This document shows positions 7,972 through 17,559 of a stretch of DNA of 64,000 bases, one piece after another. Numbering within the stretch: the stretch's first letter is position 1; each line of letters begins with the position of its first letter. The translations under genes and the position numbers were made by a program. The DNA lies in the NCBI RefSeq assembly GCF_040459645.1, contig NZ_JARVHQ010000002.1, positions 248,001 to 312,000 on the forward strand, read 5' to 3'. Source of the DNA: Bacillus cereus group sp. RP43 (GTDB lineage: Bacteria > Bacillota > Bacilli > Bacillales > Bacillaceae_G). The notes below the pieces were generated by a model. It saw only the letters and a list, made by a program, of their open reading frames with translations, did no database searches and was not told the DNA's origin.

Positions 7972-9006
7972 CTATTCTAAAACAATTTCTGCTATTTCAT
8001 TTGCATATTTTTTAGAGTCAAATTCATCATAGTTACTTAGTACCACAACAGACAAAGATTCTTCTGGAAACCGCATGAAGTGTGAACGATAACCTGCCCA
8101 GCTTCCTGAATGTTCCAAGTATCGACAGTTAAAACCTTCTGCAATCCTTAGCCCAAAAGCATAATCTTCATTGTCAATAATCGTCTCTCCAGTTGGAGAA
8201 ATTTTCGGACCTATTTCGCTCATTCTTTTAACAAGGTCTTTTCCACCAACGGTACCTGTAGTTAAATTCTCTCCCCACTTTACCAGATCTTCAACTGTTG
8301 CGTGAACTGCCCCATCCCCTGTATGTTCCCAAGGACTTTCATAAATTTTATATGTTCCTTGTTCATTCTTCGAATATCCACTAGTAATTGATATAGTAGC
8401 TGGGTAGAAATCTACAATTGTTGTGTTTCTCATATTTAAAGGATCAAAAATACGTTCCTTTGTAAACTGACGTATAGACTTGCCACTTACCTTCTCTATC
8501 GCTTGTGATAATAAAAAATATCCTGTATTGCTATACTCAAATTTTGTTCCAACTGGGAACCTTGCGATCTGATGATTTTTAAGGTGTTCTAGCGATTCTT
8601 CCACAGTTAATGTATCCGTATATTTAATATTTGCTGCTTTAGCCAATTTCATATAATCAACTAGTCCACCTGTATGATAAATTAGGTGTCTCAATGTTAC
8701 AGGTTCAGCATATACTCCTATAGATGAGACAAACTTTACAATTGAATCATCTAAACTCAATTTCTTCTCTTGTTCTAAGAGTAATATAGAAAACGCTGTA
8801 AATTGTTTAGAAACTGAGGCAATATTAAAAACGTTTTTGGTAGTTATGGGTAGGTTTTCCTCTATAGAGGCTAGGCCAACTGCACCTTTATAAGTTGCTC
8901 CGCCATCGAAACTAGCAATATATACAAAGCCAGGAGCTTGTGGTGAAAATTTGTTAAATAATTGTTTAATGGAAGTATGTGTCTTTTCATTATATGTATT
9001 ATTCAT
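7972..9006 (-). CDS. beta-lactamase-fold serine hydrolase (PbpX-like)
   Basis: About 344 residues of the class C beta-lactamase/penicillin-binding-protein fold. Catalytic motifs are present: SVSK (nucleophile Ser in NIASVSKQFTAF), YSN (FEYSNTGYFLL), and a C-terminal HSG (LEHSGSWAGY) in place of KTG. No signal peptide is visible, so the enzyme appears cytoplasmic or non-classically exported. Possible activities are esterase, D-aminopeptidase or weak carboxypeptidase. I prefer the ATG at 9006; a GTG at 9015 lies only three bases from the AAAGG and is less likely. It heads a run of leftward hydrolase genes but has its own terminator. Confidence 0.8.
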   Translation of the reverse strand: MNNTYNEKTHTSIKQLFNKFSPQAPGFVYIASFDGGATYKGAVGLASIEENLPITTKNVFNIASVSKQFTAFSILLLEQEKKLSLDDSIVKFVSSIGVYAEPVTLRHLIYHTGGLVDYMKLAKAANIKYTDTLTVEESLEHLKNHQIARFPVGTKFEYSNTGYFLLSQAIEKVSGKSIRQFTKERIFDPLNMRNTTIVDFYPATISITSGYSKNEQGTYKIYESPWEHTGDGAVHATVEDLVKWGENLTTGTVGGKDLVKRMSEIGPKISPTGETIIDNEDYAFGLRIAEGFNCRYLEHSGSWAGYRSHFMRFPEESLSVVVLSNYDEFDSKKYANEIAEIVLE

Positions 9007-9091
9007 CTCAATCACATACCTTTCACTTAAAATGATTAGAAATATATTGACCTGTTATCTTTCTCATATTGAAATGTTATTCCAAATCTAA

Positions 9092-10078
9092 TTAGTTTTC
9101 ATAAAATATCTTTTGTTTTCGCTGAAACGGATAAGTTTTAATTTCATCAGTATCTAAATTCTCATGAAATAAGTGAATAGCTATAATTTGTCTACAATCG
9201 TAGGTATGGTAATAATATGTACCGGACTCCATACACATTGCGCTTGTATAAATGGTATTATCTAATGTACCTTCTTCCGTTATAACCCCACCTTTTGGAA
9301 CCTCACAATTTGATAAGATATGAAAAATGGCCGATATTCCCTCTTCTTCGTTATCTATACCTTGTATATTTTGTTTGCCATACGCTGCCCGTACAAACCT
9401 TGATGGTGGGGTGAAATCCCCAGGGAGTCCCATCGAACCTGAACCTTGTCCAAAAGCACTTAATGGTACATCCCCCCATTGTGTTGGCGCATATGGCTGC
9501 GATTTAAGACCAATATATTGTCTTAAATTTTGTAAATGCCAGTTAAACTCCGGACTATTGGTCATTACCCCAAGAGGATTATCATATATTTTTAATCCTT
9601 CAGTTGACGGCTCTAGTACAATACAATCTCCCCATTTATCCGCTAAAATCCAATGGAGCGGTGGAGTAACTCCTACAACAGGTAATGGTACATCCAAAAA
9701 GGAAATACTATCTACAGATTTCTTTAACTCTTCGACAGAATTGAATTGTGTGAGACTCCACGCTACAAAATCAAATGGAGCCAAATTCGTTTTATTGTCA
9801 TCTATACTATTACTATAAGTAGAGAATCCTGGAAAATAGAGTGTTGCACATGTCATACCTGATTCATTTACTCCGTCCGCCAGGATGATCCTTCCTTGAT
9901 GGTTAATCCCCATCCCGACAACAGCTTGTTTCGTCTCGATAGTTTCACCAGTTATATTGTTCCATTGATAACTTCGAGGAATTATTATTACTTCTTGATT
10001 GAAATCTAATGTAAAATCCATCGTTCTTGCAAAAAGATGCTGACCGCTTTTTGTCTGCAGTGTCAAACTAGTACACAT
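9092..10078 (-). CDS. choloylglycine hydrolase / penicillin V acylase family (Ntn) enzyme
   Basis: The product must begin at the ATG at 10078 because the family needs Cys as residue 2, freed as an N-terminal nucleophile: MCTSLTLQTKSG. AAGGGG stands upstream. Further family residues are visible: R18 and D21 in FARTMDF, and an Asn in VNESGMTCATL. At 328 residues it has the normal length. It should hydrolyse linear amides such as penicillin V, bile-acid conjugates or N-acyl-homoserine lactones; the natural substrate cannot be told from sequence. No signal peptide is visible. Confidence 0.85.
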   Translation of the reverse strand: MCTSLTLQTKSGQHLFARTMDFTLDFNQEVIIIPRSYQWNNITGETIETKQAVVGMGINHQGRIILADGVNESGMTCATLYFPGFSTYSNSIDDNKTNLAPFDFVAWSLTQFNSVEELKKSVDSISFLDVPLPVVGVTPPLHWILADKWGDCIVLEPSTEGLKIYDNPLGVMTNSPEFNWHLQNLRQYIGLKSQPYAPTQWGDVPLSAFGQGSGSMGLPGDFTPPSRFVRAAYGKQNIQGIDNEEEGISAIFHILSNCEVPKGGVITEEGTLDNTIYTSAMCMESGTYYYHTYDCRQIIAIHLFHENLDTDEIKTYPFQRKQKIFYEN

Positions 10079-10186
10079 AAAGAACACCCCTTTATTAAGT
10101 TTATTTGAACAAAAACTCATTTAATTTCTATCCTTAAGTTAATAGGCATATATGGTGACTTCTATTAAAAAATATGGTTACTAATT

Positions 10187-11719
10187 TTATTTCGATTTTT
10201 CTTGCACCCAAGCAGCAATATCATTTATAACATACTCAGGGATATTAGCAGGACTATAATATTCATCTGGTTTACTTAATTCCCCATCTCCTTCTGTAAA
10301 GAAGTGATTTAACTTTGGATATAGTCGATAATCAACATTATCTCGTTCTTTTAATTGTTCTTTCCAAAGAGGAATTTCGATTTTTGATTGAACTTGATAG
10401 TCTCTTTCTCCTTGAATAATAAGAAGCGGTGTCTTTTGTTCTTTTGACATTTCTGCTGCTTTAATTTTACGGATAGAATCCCAAAATACTGCTGATCCTA
10501 AATAAAAATCTTTTGGAGGATTCTGACTAGAGAAATTGGGATCATTTAATAATTCAAATTGCGATTTGTAAAATTTATATTCATCCGCTTTCATTGCTCC
10601 AATAGAAAAAAGATACTCAAATTGATCTAAAACAACATCTTGGATCGTACGAGCTGGTCCTCCCATTACAATTGCCCCAGCAATATTTTGATTTTGGTCT
10701 TTTTCAATCATTTTTGGAAGCATCATTCCACCTTGACTATGACCAAGGATATAAATTTGATTCTTATCTATCAGAGGTTCATTTTTAAGAAATTGAGTCA
10801 CAAGAAGAGCATCATCTGTTGTCTCTTTATCAACTGTATAAAAGGGACTGGATTGTGTTTTCAATCCATGTTCATAAGTTCGTTTATTATAGCGAAGGAC
10901 AGCAATTCCTTTCGAGGCAAGACCTTCAGCTAAATCGCGAAATGGTTTTAAAGCAAACGCCGTTTCATCCTGATCGGTTGCTCCAGATCCTTGCACAAGA
11001 ATAACAGCTGGGAAAGGACCCTTTCCCTTTGGAACAGATAATGTTCCTGGTAATGGAAACGCACCACTTCCAACTACTACTTCTTTATCAACAAATGATT
11101 CAGGCTTACTATATGATGGACGATCTGCAACAGGACTAAACGACATACTAAGTTGAAAATCATCTATTTTTCCAGATGGATCTAGTTTAATTAGTAAAGG
11201 TACAGTAAATTGTTCAAAAGCTAATTTAATCTCTACATTTGTATGAACGGAATTTGTTTCTTTTTGTGTTACCTCTCCAATTCCCATAAAAGAACCTGCT
11301 TGTAATTGCGCAGGGATTCCCTTCCAATAGCTCTTCAGCCATTCTTCGGATATTACTTTCTGTAATGATCGAGAAGTTAAATCAATTGCAGATTTATAAT
11401 CTTCTGTATCCATATAACGGATAAATGAAAGGGTAGTAGCTATAACAGGGTTTTCATCTTCAGTATTGTCTATTTTTTTTATATTTTTGTTCGTTTCCTT
11501 TAATGTCGAAATAAATTGGTGATTGAACGGATTTTTATATGTACCAGGATATAAGCTTGATTTCAATATATCCGTATTCCGTCCCTCATATAAATTTGAA
11601 GAACTCGCGAAATTTTTAGGTGAAATTACCTCCTCCGCATATGAAACCGAGGGAATAGCTATTGCACAAATTGCACTGACAAGTATTAACTTATTCCCTA
11701 TTCTTTTTTTCGTGCTCAT
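10187..11719 (-). CDS. secreted alpha/beta hydrolase with N-terminal DUF3887-like domain
   Basis: The ATG at 11719 with AAAGGAG upstream gives a typical signal peptide ending around VSYAEEV. Residues about 60-170 resemble the small DUF3887/NTF2-like module often found ahead of such hydrolases. The catalytic alpha/beta domain follows: an oxyanion segment VQGSGATDQDE, nucleophile elbow LGHSQGGMM, acid in IQGERDYQV and a histidine in PKLNHFFTEG. This is the dienelactone-hydrolase/S9-like family, secreted; the substrate is unknown. An in-frame ATG at 11770 lacks a ribosome site. No operon partner is obvious. Confidence 0.8.
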   Translation of the reverse strand: MSTKKRIGNKLILVSAICAIAIPSVSYAEEVISPKNFASSSNLYEGRNTDILKSSLYPGTYKNPFNHQFISTLKETNKNIKKIDNTEDENPVIATTLSFIRYMDTEDYKSAIDLTSRSLQKVISEEWLKSYWKGIPAQLQAGSFMGIGEVTQKETNSVHTNVEIKLAFEQFTVPLLIKLDPSGKIDDFQLSMSFSPVADRPSYSKPESFVDKEVVVGSGAFPLPGTLSVPKGKGPFPAVILVQGSGATDQDETAFALKPFRDLAEGLASKGIAVLRYNKRTYEHGLKTQSSPFYTVDKETTDDALLVTQFLKNEPLIDKNQIYILGHSQGGMMLPKMIEKDQNQNIAGAIVMGGPARTIQDVVLDQFEYLFSIGAMKADEYKFYKSQFELLNDPNFSSQNPPKDFYLGSAVFWDSIRKIKAAEMSKEQKTPLLIIQGERDYQVQSKIEIPLWKEQLKERDNVDYRLYPKLNHFFTEGDGELSKPDEYYSPANIPEYVINDIAAWVQEKSK

Positions 11720-12108
11720 ATTTATTGATTCTCCTTTCAAAATTAAATTTTTTTTAATACAGCATGCCATATACTATAAGGAAAATTAAAATTATCAAAG
11801 AGATTACTAATCTACTTTATGATCCCCCTAACAGTTTAAAAAGCTATTATAAACAATCTTCAATAAAAGATGCCTTCTCCCTCTTTTTTTATGACTGGAT
11901 TTTTTGAGTGGATGTGACACCTAATAATCATTGCAGTTTTGTAATATTAATGTTACTAAAATCAATTTCTTCTTTATAAAAAATCCACTATAATTTCCAT
12001 ATACAAAGATAAAGAGAGAGTTATATAAAAAAACATTAGTTATATTATTTGCACTGTTTCCTAGATTTTTCTATAAGATACGAGAGATTTAGAATGGGAA
12101 CAGAACAA

Positions 12109-12146
12109 TAAAAACCGTAGAAATTAATTATTTCTACGGTTTTTAT
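12109..12146. terminator. strong bidirectional hairpin
   Basis: AAAAACCGTAGAAA pairs with TTTCTACGGTTTTT around a 7-base loop, with A/T tails on both sides. Confidence 0.7.
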
Positions 12147-12167
12147 GTTTACATAAGGCCATATTAA

Positions 12168-12370
12168 TTATTTTACAACAATATAGAATTTACCTGGCAT
12201 TTCTTCTTGTGCATCTTGAAATGTTATAAAATTATATCTACCTCTTGACCTAACATATTTTCACCTTCTTTTTAAGAATGAGAATACAATAGATATGTTC
12301 GAAATACATCTGCACGAATAACTACCCAGGTAGAATCAACCCAATCAATAATTTTTACGTTGTCATTTAA
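12168..12370 (-). pseudogene. broken coding segment of unknown family
   Basis: Leftward, one frame reads NVKIIDWVDSTWVVIRADVFRT and another, after a frame change, reads NFITFQDAQEEMPGKF before a stop at 12168. The composition looks coding, but no family is recognised and there is no intact frame. Confidence 0.3.
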
Positions 12371-12451
12371 AGATAAACAAAAAAATAGATTACCTGCACT
12401 CTAAAAAGTATAGTAAACAGGTAATCTAAGTGTTTTGAGATTAATATAAAA

Positions 12452-14041
12452 CTAATTTATTTTTTGAATTCTTCCATCAATAATAAGCTGAATTGGTTCT
12501 TTTGCTTGTTTTATATAATCTACTAATGCTTCAAAATCAGTTGGTCCTGTTTCAGCATCTTTCCCGTTTTTAAAGGACACAAATCCATCTCCACCTGAAG
12601 CTAGAAATGCGTTCGCAACGACGCTGTAAGTTTTAGAAGGAATAATTTCTTCTCCATTTGTTAAGCGAATACTTGTGACTTTTTCTCCATTTGGCTTATT
12701 CGCATCCCAAGTGTATTGGATCCCTGAAATTTGAAGCATTCTTGTAATGTCTTTTTGCCATTGTTGATTTAAAATATCACGAATGTCTTGACCCGTTAAA
12801 TTAACTTTTATTAATTGATTTCCGAATGGTTGAATGCCATATATCTCTCCCCATGTAATATCACCAGCATCTAAGTCATTACGAATACCACCAGGGTTCA
12901 TAAGAGCAATTTGGGATTGCATTCTTGCACGCTGGGCATCAGCAACTAAATTGCCGAGGGTAGATTCACCAGCCGTATTTAGTTTACGATCTAGTGGAGC
13001 GGTAGACTTACCAACAACTTCATTGACAAGAGGTGCGATTTTTTCTTGATATTTCTCCATCTTCTTTTTTATTTTTTTATCAGGCTCCATGCCTTCATGG
13101 TAGGTTGTAACAATTTCTGCTTTTTTCTCAACAATATCTTGTGTCTTACGATCAATCTTTACATCAACATCAGCAAAAGCCATACCATAAGAATTTGCTT
13201 GTACGACAAGTTTATTATTAACAGTTCCATTTACATAGGTGTGGCTATGCCCTCCAAAAATAACATCGACTTCTGGATCAGTCTCATTTGCTAATCGGGC
13301 GATATCACCATTTGTTATACCGTTCTCATTTGTTGTACCTCCGTTATGCGCAAGAACAACGATAGATTTAACGCCTAGCTTTTTTAATTGCTTTACGGAC
13401 TTGTTAATGGCTTCAACTTCATCTGTAATTTCTACATTCTTTAGCATAGTAGGCATAACAAGGTTAGGAACATCTGTTGTTACGACTCCGATAAAGCCAA
13501 CAGGAACTCCTTGTACCTTTTTTATAGTAAATGGTGGTAAAAATAGACGACCGGTGGATTTATTATAGAAATTTGCGGCAACATATGGGAATTTTGCTCC
13601 TTTAAAATTCCCTGTTTTTTCATGGTATCCACCATAAATAAGGCGGTGCATTTCTTCAATGCCTTCATCAAATTCATGATTTCCTATGGTTCCAACATCA
13701 AATTTCAAATCATTTAGAAATTCAATCGTGGGTTCGTCTTGTAATAATGCTGAAACTGGAGGACTTGCTCCAACAACATCGCCAGCATGTACCTTTAATG
13801 TATTTGGGTTTTGTTTTTCACGATCACGTAAATAAGCCCCTAAGTACTCGATTCCCCCTGCATCTTTATTGTTAATTTTCTTTACAGTGTCTAGTTGCCC
13901 ATGAAAATCGTTAATACCGAGCATTTGTACATCTATGTAGCGGTTTGGTTCTGTACTTGCTTGAGCTGAAGGCGCAGCAAATACACTTGAAAAAGTAACT
14001 GTACTTAATACCAAAGCAACTGGAATGATTTTTTTCAACAT
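12452..14041 (-). CDS. secreted 5'-nucleotidase / UDP-sugar hydrolase family enzyme
   Basis: Starting at the ATG at 14041 (GGGGAGAG upstream) the 529-residue protein has a signal peptide ending near AQAS. The N-terminal metallophosphoesterase domain shows the metal-binding motifs NDFHGQLD, HAGDVVGASP, TIGNHEFDEG, VVLAHNGG and FGGHSHTYVNG. The C-terminal 5_nucleotid_C domain carries NPGGIRNDL and ANAFLASGGDGF, which hold the substrate-stacking residues. It should release nucleosides or phosphate from extracellular nucleotides. No LPXTG or SLH anchor is visible, so it is probably freely secreted. Confidence 0.9.
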   Translation of the reverse strand: MLKKIIPVALVLSTVTFSSVFAAPSAQASTEPNRYIDVQMLGINDFHGQLDTVKKINNKDAGGIEYLGAYLRDREKQNPNTLKVHAGDVVGASPPVSALLQDEPTIEFLNDLKFDVGTIGNHEFDEGIEEMHRLIYGGYHEKTGNFKGAKFPYVAANFYNKSTGRLFLPPFTIKKVQGVPVGFIGVVTTDVPNLVMPTMLKNVEITDEVEAINKSVKQLKKLGVKSIVVLAHNGGTTNENGITNGDIARLANETDPEVDVIFGGHSHTYVNGTVNNKLVVQANSYGMAFADVDVKIDRKTQDIVEKKAEIVTTYHEGMEPDKKIKKKMEKYQEKIAPLVNEVVGKSTAPLDRKLNTAGESTLGNLVADAQRARMQSQIALMNPGGIRNDLDAGDITWGEIYGIQPFGNQLIKVNLTGQDIRDILNQQWQKDITRMLQISGIQYTWDANKPNGEKVTSIRLTNGEEIIPSKTYSVVANAFLASGGDGFVSFKNGKDAETGPTDFEALVDYIKQAKEPIQLIIDGRIQKIN

Positions 14042-14063
14042 AAATCTCTCTCTCCCCTTAACG

Positions 14064-14103
14064 TAATCTGACATTATACGATATAATCTGACATTATACG
14101 ATA
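14064..14103. repeat. perfect tandem 20-bp repeat upstream of the 5'-nucleotidase gene
   Basis: TAATCTGACATTATACGATA occurs twice head to tail (14064-14083 and 14084-14103), starting 23 bases before the start codon. It could duplicate a promoter element or be a recent slippage product. Confidence 0.8.
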
Positions 14104-14278
14104 TTATTCTAATAGATTAGGAGGATTATTTCTATAAAAATTCTACTAATTATAATAATTGATAAGATTTTATTGTTTTCCGACAATAGATTCCTCAAAA
14201 ATGTGAAGGTGTGAAACACCAATTTTAGGGGGAGATGAATATCGGTAGGCTTGAGCCTACATTTTTTGATTAGGATAT

Positions 14279-14418
14279 AAAGGGCCCCCCATGCCAATCA
14301 ACTTAAGAGACTTAACTACCCCCAAAACGAGAAAATGTACATCTCCAGATGAAATGTACATTTCTTTGTTTTGAGGATTCTTCAAAATATTATCTTGATA
14401 GCGATGTGGTGCTACCCC
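14279..14418. mobile_element. 140-bp MITE with IS231-type ends
   Basis: The left end runs GGGCCCCCCATGCC then ATCAACTTAAG; the right end runs CTTGATAGCGATGTGG then TGCTACCCC. Between them, just inside the left end, CCCCCAAAACGAGAAAATG matches the interior of the copies at 51345 and 52337. No coding capacity; mobilised, if at all, by an IS231-type transposase in trans. Confidence 0.7.
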
Positions 14419-14767
14419 TGATAAATCAAAGATTTCCTGGCATACTCTTAAAATGATTTGTGCACGGATATACTCACTACGTGAAGGTCCAGTAACTATA
14501 AAATATACAAAAATTTAGAAATATAATAAACACTCTTATGATTTCCCTTTTTAGCAACTAAATTCGATGTAACTATCCCCAACTATGATTAATCAGTTAA
14601 AGAGAACAACCAGTATTGCGAATCCGGCACATGAACATTAAAGGAAAGAAACAGCTAGTATTGGAGATTGAACGAAAAGCAGTAGCGTGGTATCGAAGTT
14701 GAAGAGCATAGATTATATTATTTCACTCATACGAACTTTAGTTAAAGAACAAATCATAAAAAAAAAG
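14419..14767. other. intergenic, no supported gene
   Basis: About 350 bp lying between the MITE and the terminator of the kinase-regulator gene. A short rightward run around 14630-14700 (KKQLVLEIERKAVAWY) looks like a decayed coding piece of unknown origin. Nothing else was recognised. Confidence 0.3.
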
Positions 14768-14807
14768 GCTGTTTGACATATTAGTCATGTAAAATATGTC
14801 AAACAGC
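14768..14807 (-). terminator. terminator of the kinase-regulator fusion gene
   Basis: GCTGTTTGACATATT and its exact reverse complement flank a 10-base loop. The A-run at 14757-14766 gives a U-tail for leftward transcripts. Confidence 0.8.
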
Positions 14808-14895
14808 TTATGTTCTTTAGTTTTTCTAAATTTAGGTCTTGATAATTTTTTTTAAGAACTTATTTATTTGTGATCATTGTCTTTTCTGATGTAAA

Positions 14896-16686
14896 TTATA
14901 AAAGTAAGCCTATATCTTTAGCTTTTTGCACGGCTTCATCTCGATTTTTGACTCCTAGCTTCTCATAGAGATTGGAGGCGTAATTTCTTACTGTTCCGTT
15001 TGACAAGTAAAGCTTCGAGGCTATTGTTTTATAACGGCTGCCTTGTGATAATAGTTCCAAAATCTCTAGTTCTCGTTTCGTTAATCCATGCTCTTTTCCA
15101 TCTGATTTTGATTCAAATGATCCTATTTCTTCATTTTCTTTCCACATTCTATGGAACAAGTCATGATTAATCATCGTGCCTCCTCGATAGACTAGACGAA
15201 TTGATTCAGCTAGTTCACGCGAATCTATGGATTTCAATAAATATCCATCCGCACCATTTCGTATGATTTCCTTTGCCTTTTCTGTATCCTGAAATGTTGA
15301 CAGAATGAGTACACGAATGTGCGGCCATTTTTCCTTAATCATTTTAGTCGCATGAATTCCATTCAGATTGGGCATCTCTAAATCCATTAATACTACATCT
15401 GGTTTTAGTCTTTCACACAATTCCACAGCCCGTTCTCCATCTTCAGCCATTCCCACTACTTGTAAATCCTCCTGTACATCCAAAATTGTATGAAGACTTT
15501 CTCGAATAAAAGAATGATCATCTACAATACACAAGCGAATTTGTTCATTAGACAGTTGTACTTGTTTCGGTAATACACATGAAATTAACGTCCCTTCCCC
15601 TTTTTTGGAGTAAACAACGACTCTTCCTTGTGACTGACTCACACGCTCTTTCATTGCAGTTAATCCAAAACCATCCGTCCACTCGTCTACCCCACAGCCA
15701 TTATCCTGTACATCCAATCGTATCTGTTGTGGTTCAAAGTGAAGTGAAACAAGGATTTCTGTAGAATGCCCATGGCGAACAGAATTTGTTAATGATTCCT
15801 GCAAGCCTCGATATAGTGTCATTTTTGATTGCTTGGAGACCATATACTCTTCCCCTATTACTCGAGTACGTACAGTTACTTTTGCATGTTTCTTAAATTC
15901 CTCTGTCAATTGTTGTAATGTGACAGCTAAGGGAAGCGATTCTTGTGATAAATCCATTTGATGCAAATACAGTCTTACTTCTTCCATACTGTTACGGGCT
16001 AATTGTAATAATGAATCAAGCTGTTGCTCCCCTTCTTTAGAATTTAATTCCGTACGTAATGTTTCCATCCCCATAATAATTGAGGTATAGGAATACCCCA
16101 TCGTATCGTGTAAGTCTTTTGAGAGCCTATCACGTTCCTCAAGTAATGTTATTCGCTCGACTTGGGATATGTATTGTTCCAATACATGTTTCTGGTTCCG
16201 AATAGTTTCACTTTGACGGTAATTAATAACCAGTAAACGAAAAAAAGAACCCATAGCAAAGGCTAAACCAATTTGTAGGATGATTACCCATAAATCTGTT
16301 ACTTTGAAAAATATCGCAATGAGCAACGGGAACAAAATAATTGTGATAGGACCCGACCAGCGGTAAGATTTATGAGCGCTATTTGCCGCAATCATAAAAG
16401 TTGGCATTAAAAAAGCAAGATACGCTGACGGAAATAATAAAGTTAAATAGAAACTCACTCCGCCAAATAATATTATTTCAGTAAACAAATAATAGCGATA
16501 ACTGAACATTAAACAAATCCAAGGTACTGAAAATGAAACTACTTCCCAAAGAATTATGATCCAAAGTGGTACTGTCAAATGATCTTGTTGTTGGATAGTC
16601 ATTGATATCAATGATAGCCAAATAATAAAACGTATACAAAGTAAGGCCCAATCAAACCAGAACCATATTTTCAAAGTCTTAAACAA
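14896..16686 (-). CDS. membrane histidine kinase fused to a NarL/LuxR-type response regulator
   Basis: One 596-residue chain holds a whole two-component system. Residues 10-155 form about five or six membrane helices. HisKA_3 follows, with phospho-acceptor H193 in SKDLHDTMGYS, then an HATPase with ESLTNSVRHG (N box) and QDNGCGVDEW / DGFGLTAMKERV (G boxes). A receiver domain comes next with acidic pair DD at 389-390 and phospho-acceptor D435 (VVLMDLEMPN), and finally a LuxR helix-turn-helix (LTKRELEILELLSQG to NRDEAVQKA). The start is TTG at 16686, with GGGAG seven bases before it. Kinase and regulator are normally separate genes in this family. The upstream gene ends five bases earlier, so the two are probably co-translated. 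Confidence 0.85.
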   Translation of the reverse strand: MFKTLKIWFWFDWALLCIRFIIWLSLISMTIQQQDHLTVPLWIIILWEVVSFSVPWICLMFSYRYYLFTEIILFGGVSFYLTLLFPSAYLAFLMPTFMIAANSAHKSYRWSGPITIILFPLLIAIFFKVTDLWVIILQIGLAFAMGSFFRLLVINYRQSETIRNQKHVLEQYISQVERITLLEERDRLSKDLHDTMGYSYTSIIMGMETLRTELNSKEGEQQLDSLLQLARNSMEEVRLYLHQMDLSQESLPLAVTLQQLTEEFKKHAKVTVRTRVIGEEYMVSKQSKMTLYRGLQESLTNSVRHGHSTEILVSLHFEPQQIRLDVQDNGCGVDEWTDGFGLTAMKERVSQSQGRVVVYSKKGEGTLISCVLPKQVQLSNEQIRLCIVDDHSFIRESLHTILDVQEDLQVVGMAEDGERAVELCERLKPDVVLMDLEMPNLNGIHATKMIKEKWPHIRVLILSTFQDTEKAKEIIRNGADGYLLKSIDSRELAESIRLVYRGGTMINHDLFHRMWKENEEIGSFESKSDGKEHGLTKRELEILELLSQGSRYKTIASKLYLSNGTVRNYASNLYEKLGVKNRDEAVQKAKDIGLLL

Positions 16687-16690
16687 ATTA

Positions 16691-17281
16691 TCACTCCCTT
16701 ATAGCTTTAAACATTGTACGTGTATAGATTCCAATTATTCGAACTAAACAGTTTCCAATACATATACGTATCCAGATGAGAATGCATCCAATAATCATGA
16801 CAAAAAAAGCTTTCGTCCATGAATTCATAGCAATTCCCAATAAGTATATATTAAAATACCTAAAAAGTAAGGGCGTAACGATAAATACTAGCGGCGTTAC
16901 ATACAGTAAAATAGCACATATAAGACTCATTATTCCGATAAAAAATTTCTGCATGAGCCAAAAAATAGCCCTCCAGTTGCTATTATTAAGGATTGTATCT
17001 CTCGCTTTAATCCATTTATCTCCCTCCTTTTTTTTCCTTGATTCGAATAACTCTATCGATATATCCGTATAAACCTTCGTTTGAATGCGTTCATACTGAA
17101 CAAACGTGTGAGTTGTTTGTAGCACCCAAACCAACAAGGGAATACCTAAAAAGATAATCGTCATTACTAATGCAAATGTAATGCTGACCAGATAGAAACA
17201 AAAGTAAAAGAATCCGGATACAAAGGTAAATAACAAGAAATAGAAATCTTGCAAAGTCTTTTGAGCTGATGCTTTTGTCAT
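16691..17281 (-). CDS. four-helix membrane sensor-domain protein
   Basis: The 196-residue protein has four or more membrane helices in two pairs (about 12-55 and 105-185), separated by a charged loop containing VQYERIQTKVYTD. This matches the putative sensor domain (PF13796 type) usually found at the N-terminus of, or beside, NarL-family kinases. GAGGAGGAG precedes the ATG. It stands immediately ahead of the kinase-regulator fusion gene and is probably its stimulus-sensing partner at the membrane. Confidence 0.65.
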   Translation of the reverse strand: MTKASAQKTLQDFYFLLFTFVSGFFYFCFYLVSITFALVMTIIFLGIPLLVWVLQTTHTFVQYERIQTKVYTDISIELFESRKKKEGDKWIKARDTILNNSNWRAIFWLMQKFFIGIMSLICAILLYVTPLVFIVTPLLFRYFNIYLLGIAMNSWTKAFFVMIIGCILIWIRICIGNCLVRIIGIYTRTMFKAIRE

Positions 17282-17347
17282 TAAAATCTCTCCTCCTCAT
17301 TCATTGCTAATGCGTTAAAAGCTGCTCTTTGATTCTAAGTGTTTTTC

Positions 17348-17392
17348 TGTCACATACGGTAGTGTCAAAATGTCACGGTTTCTATGACATAG
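17348..17392. promoter_or_regulatory. TGTCA/TGACA half-site cluster in a divergent promoter
   Basis: Between the leftward sensor gene and the rightward serine hydrolase are CTGTCAC, TGTCA, and an inverted pair ATGTCA (17370-17375) and TGACAT (17385-17390). Similar half-sites lie in the other divergent promoter at 22391-22458. I infer binding sites for the LuxR-type output domains of the two fusion regulators. Confidence 0.45.
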
Positions 17393-17559
17393 CTATTAAT
17401 ACAGCCGTATCCCACTAAATTTTTGTTGTTCTTTATAAATATGACAAAAGTTCACTATCGACTATGACTCGCCGCTTGCTACACTCTGTTCATACACTAA
17501 CGAGCCGCTAACTCGTTGTGCCAACAAAAAATTTCAAACTAATAAAGGAGCGTACCAAA

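Larger units (their letters stand above)
11770..12451. other. intergenic region with a terminator and a relic frame
   Basis: AT-rich. It contains a strong hairpin at 12109-12146 and, leftward at about 12168-12370, a broken coding segment. Nothing else was recognised. Confidence 0.4.

Noticed and set aside
9327..9818. 163-residue rightward frame
   Set aside because: Fully antisense to the penicillin V acylase gene, which has clear catalytic motifs; a shadow frame.
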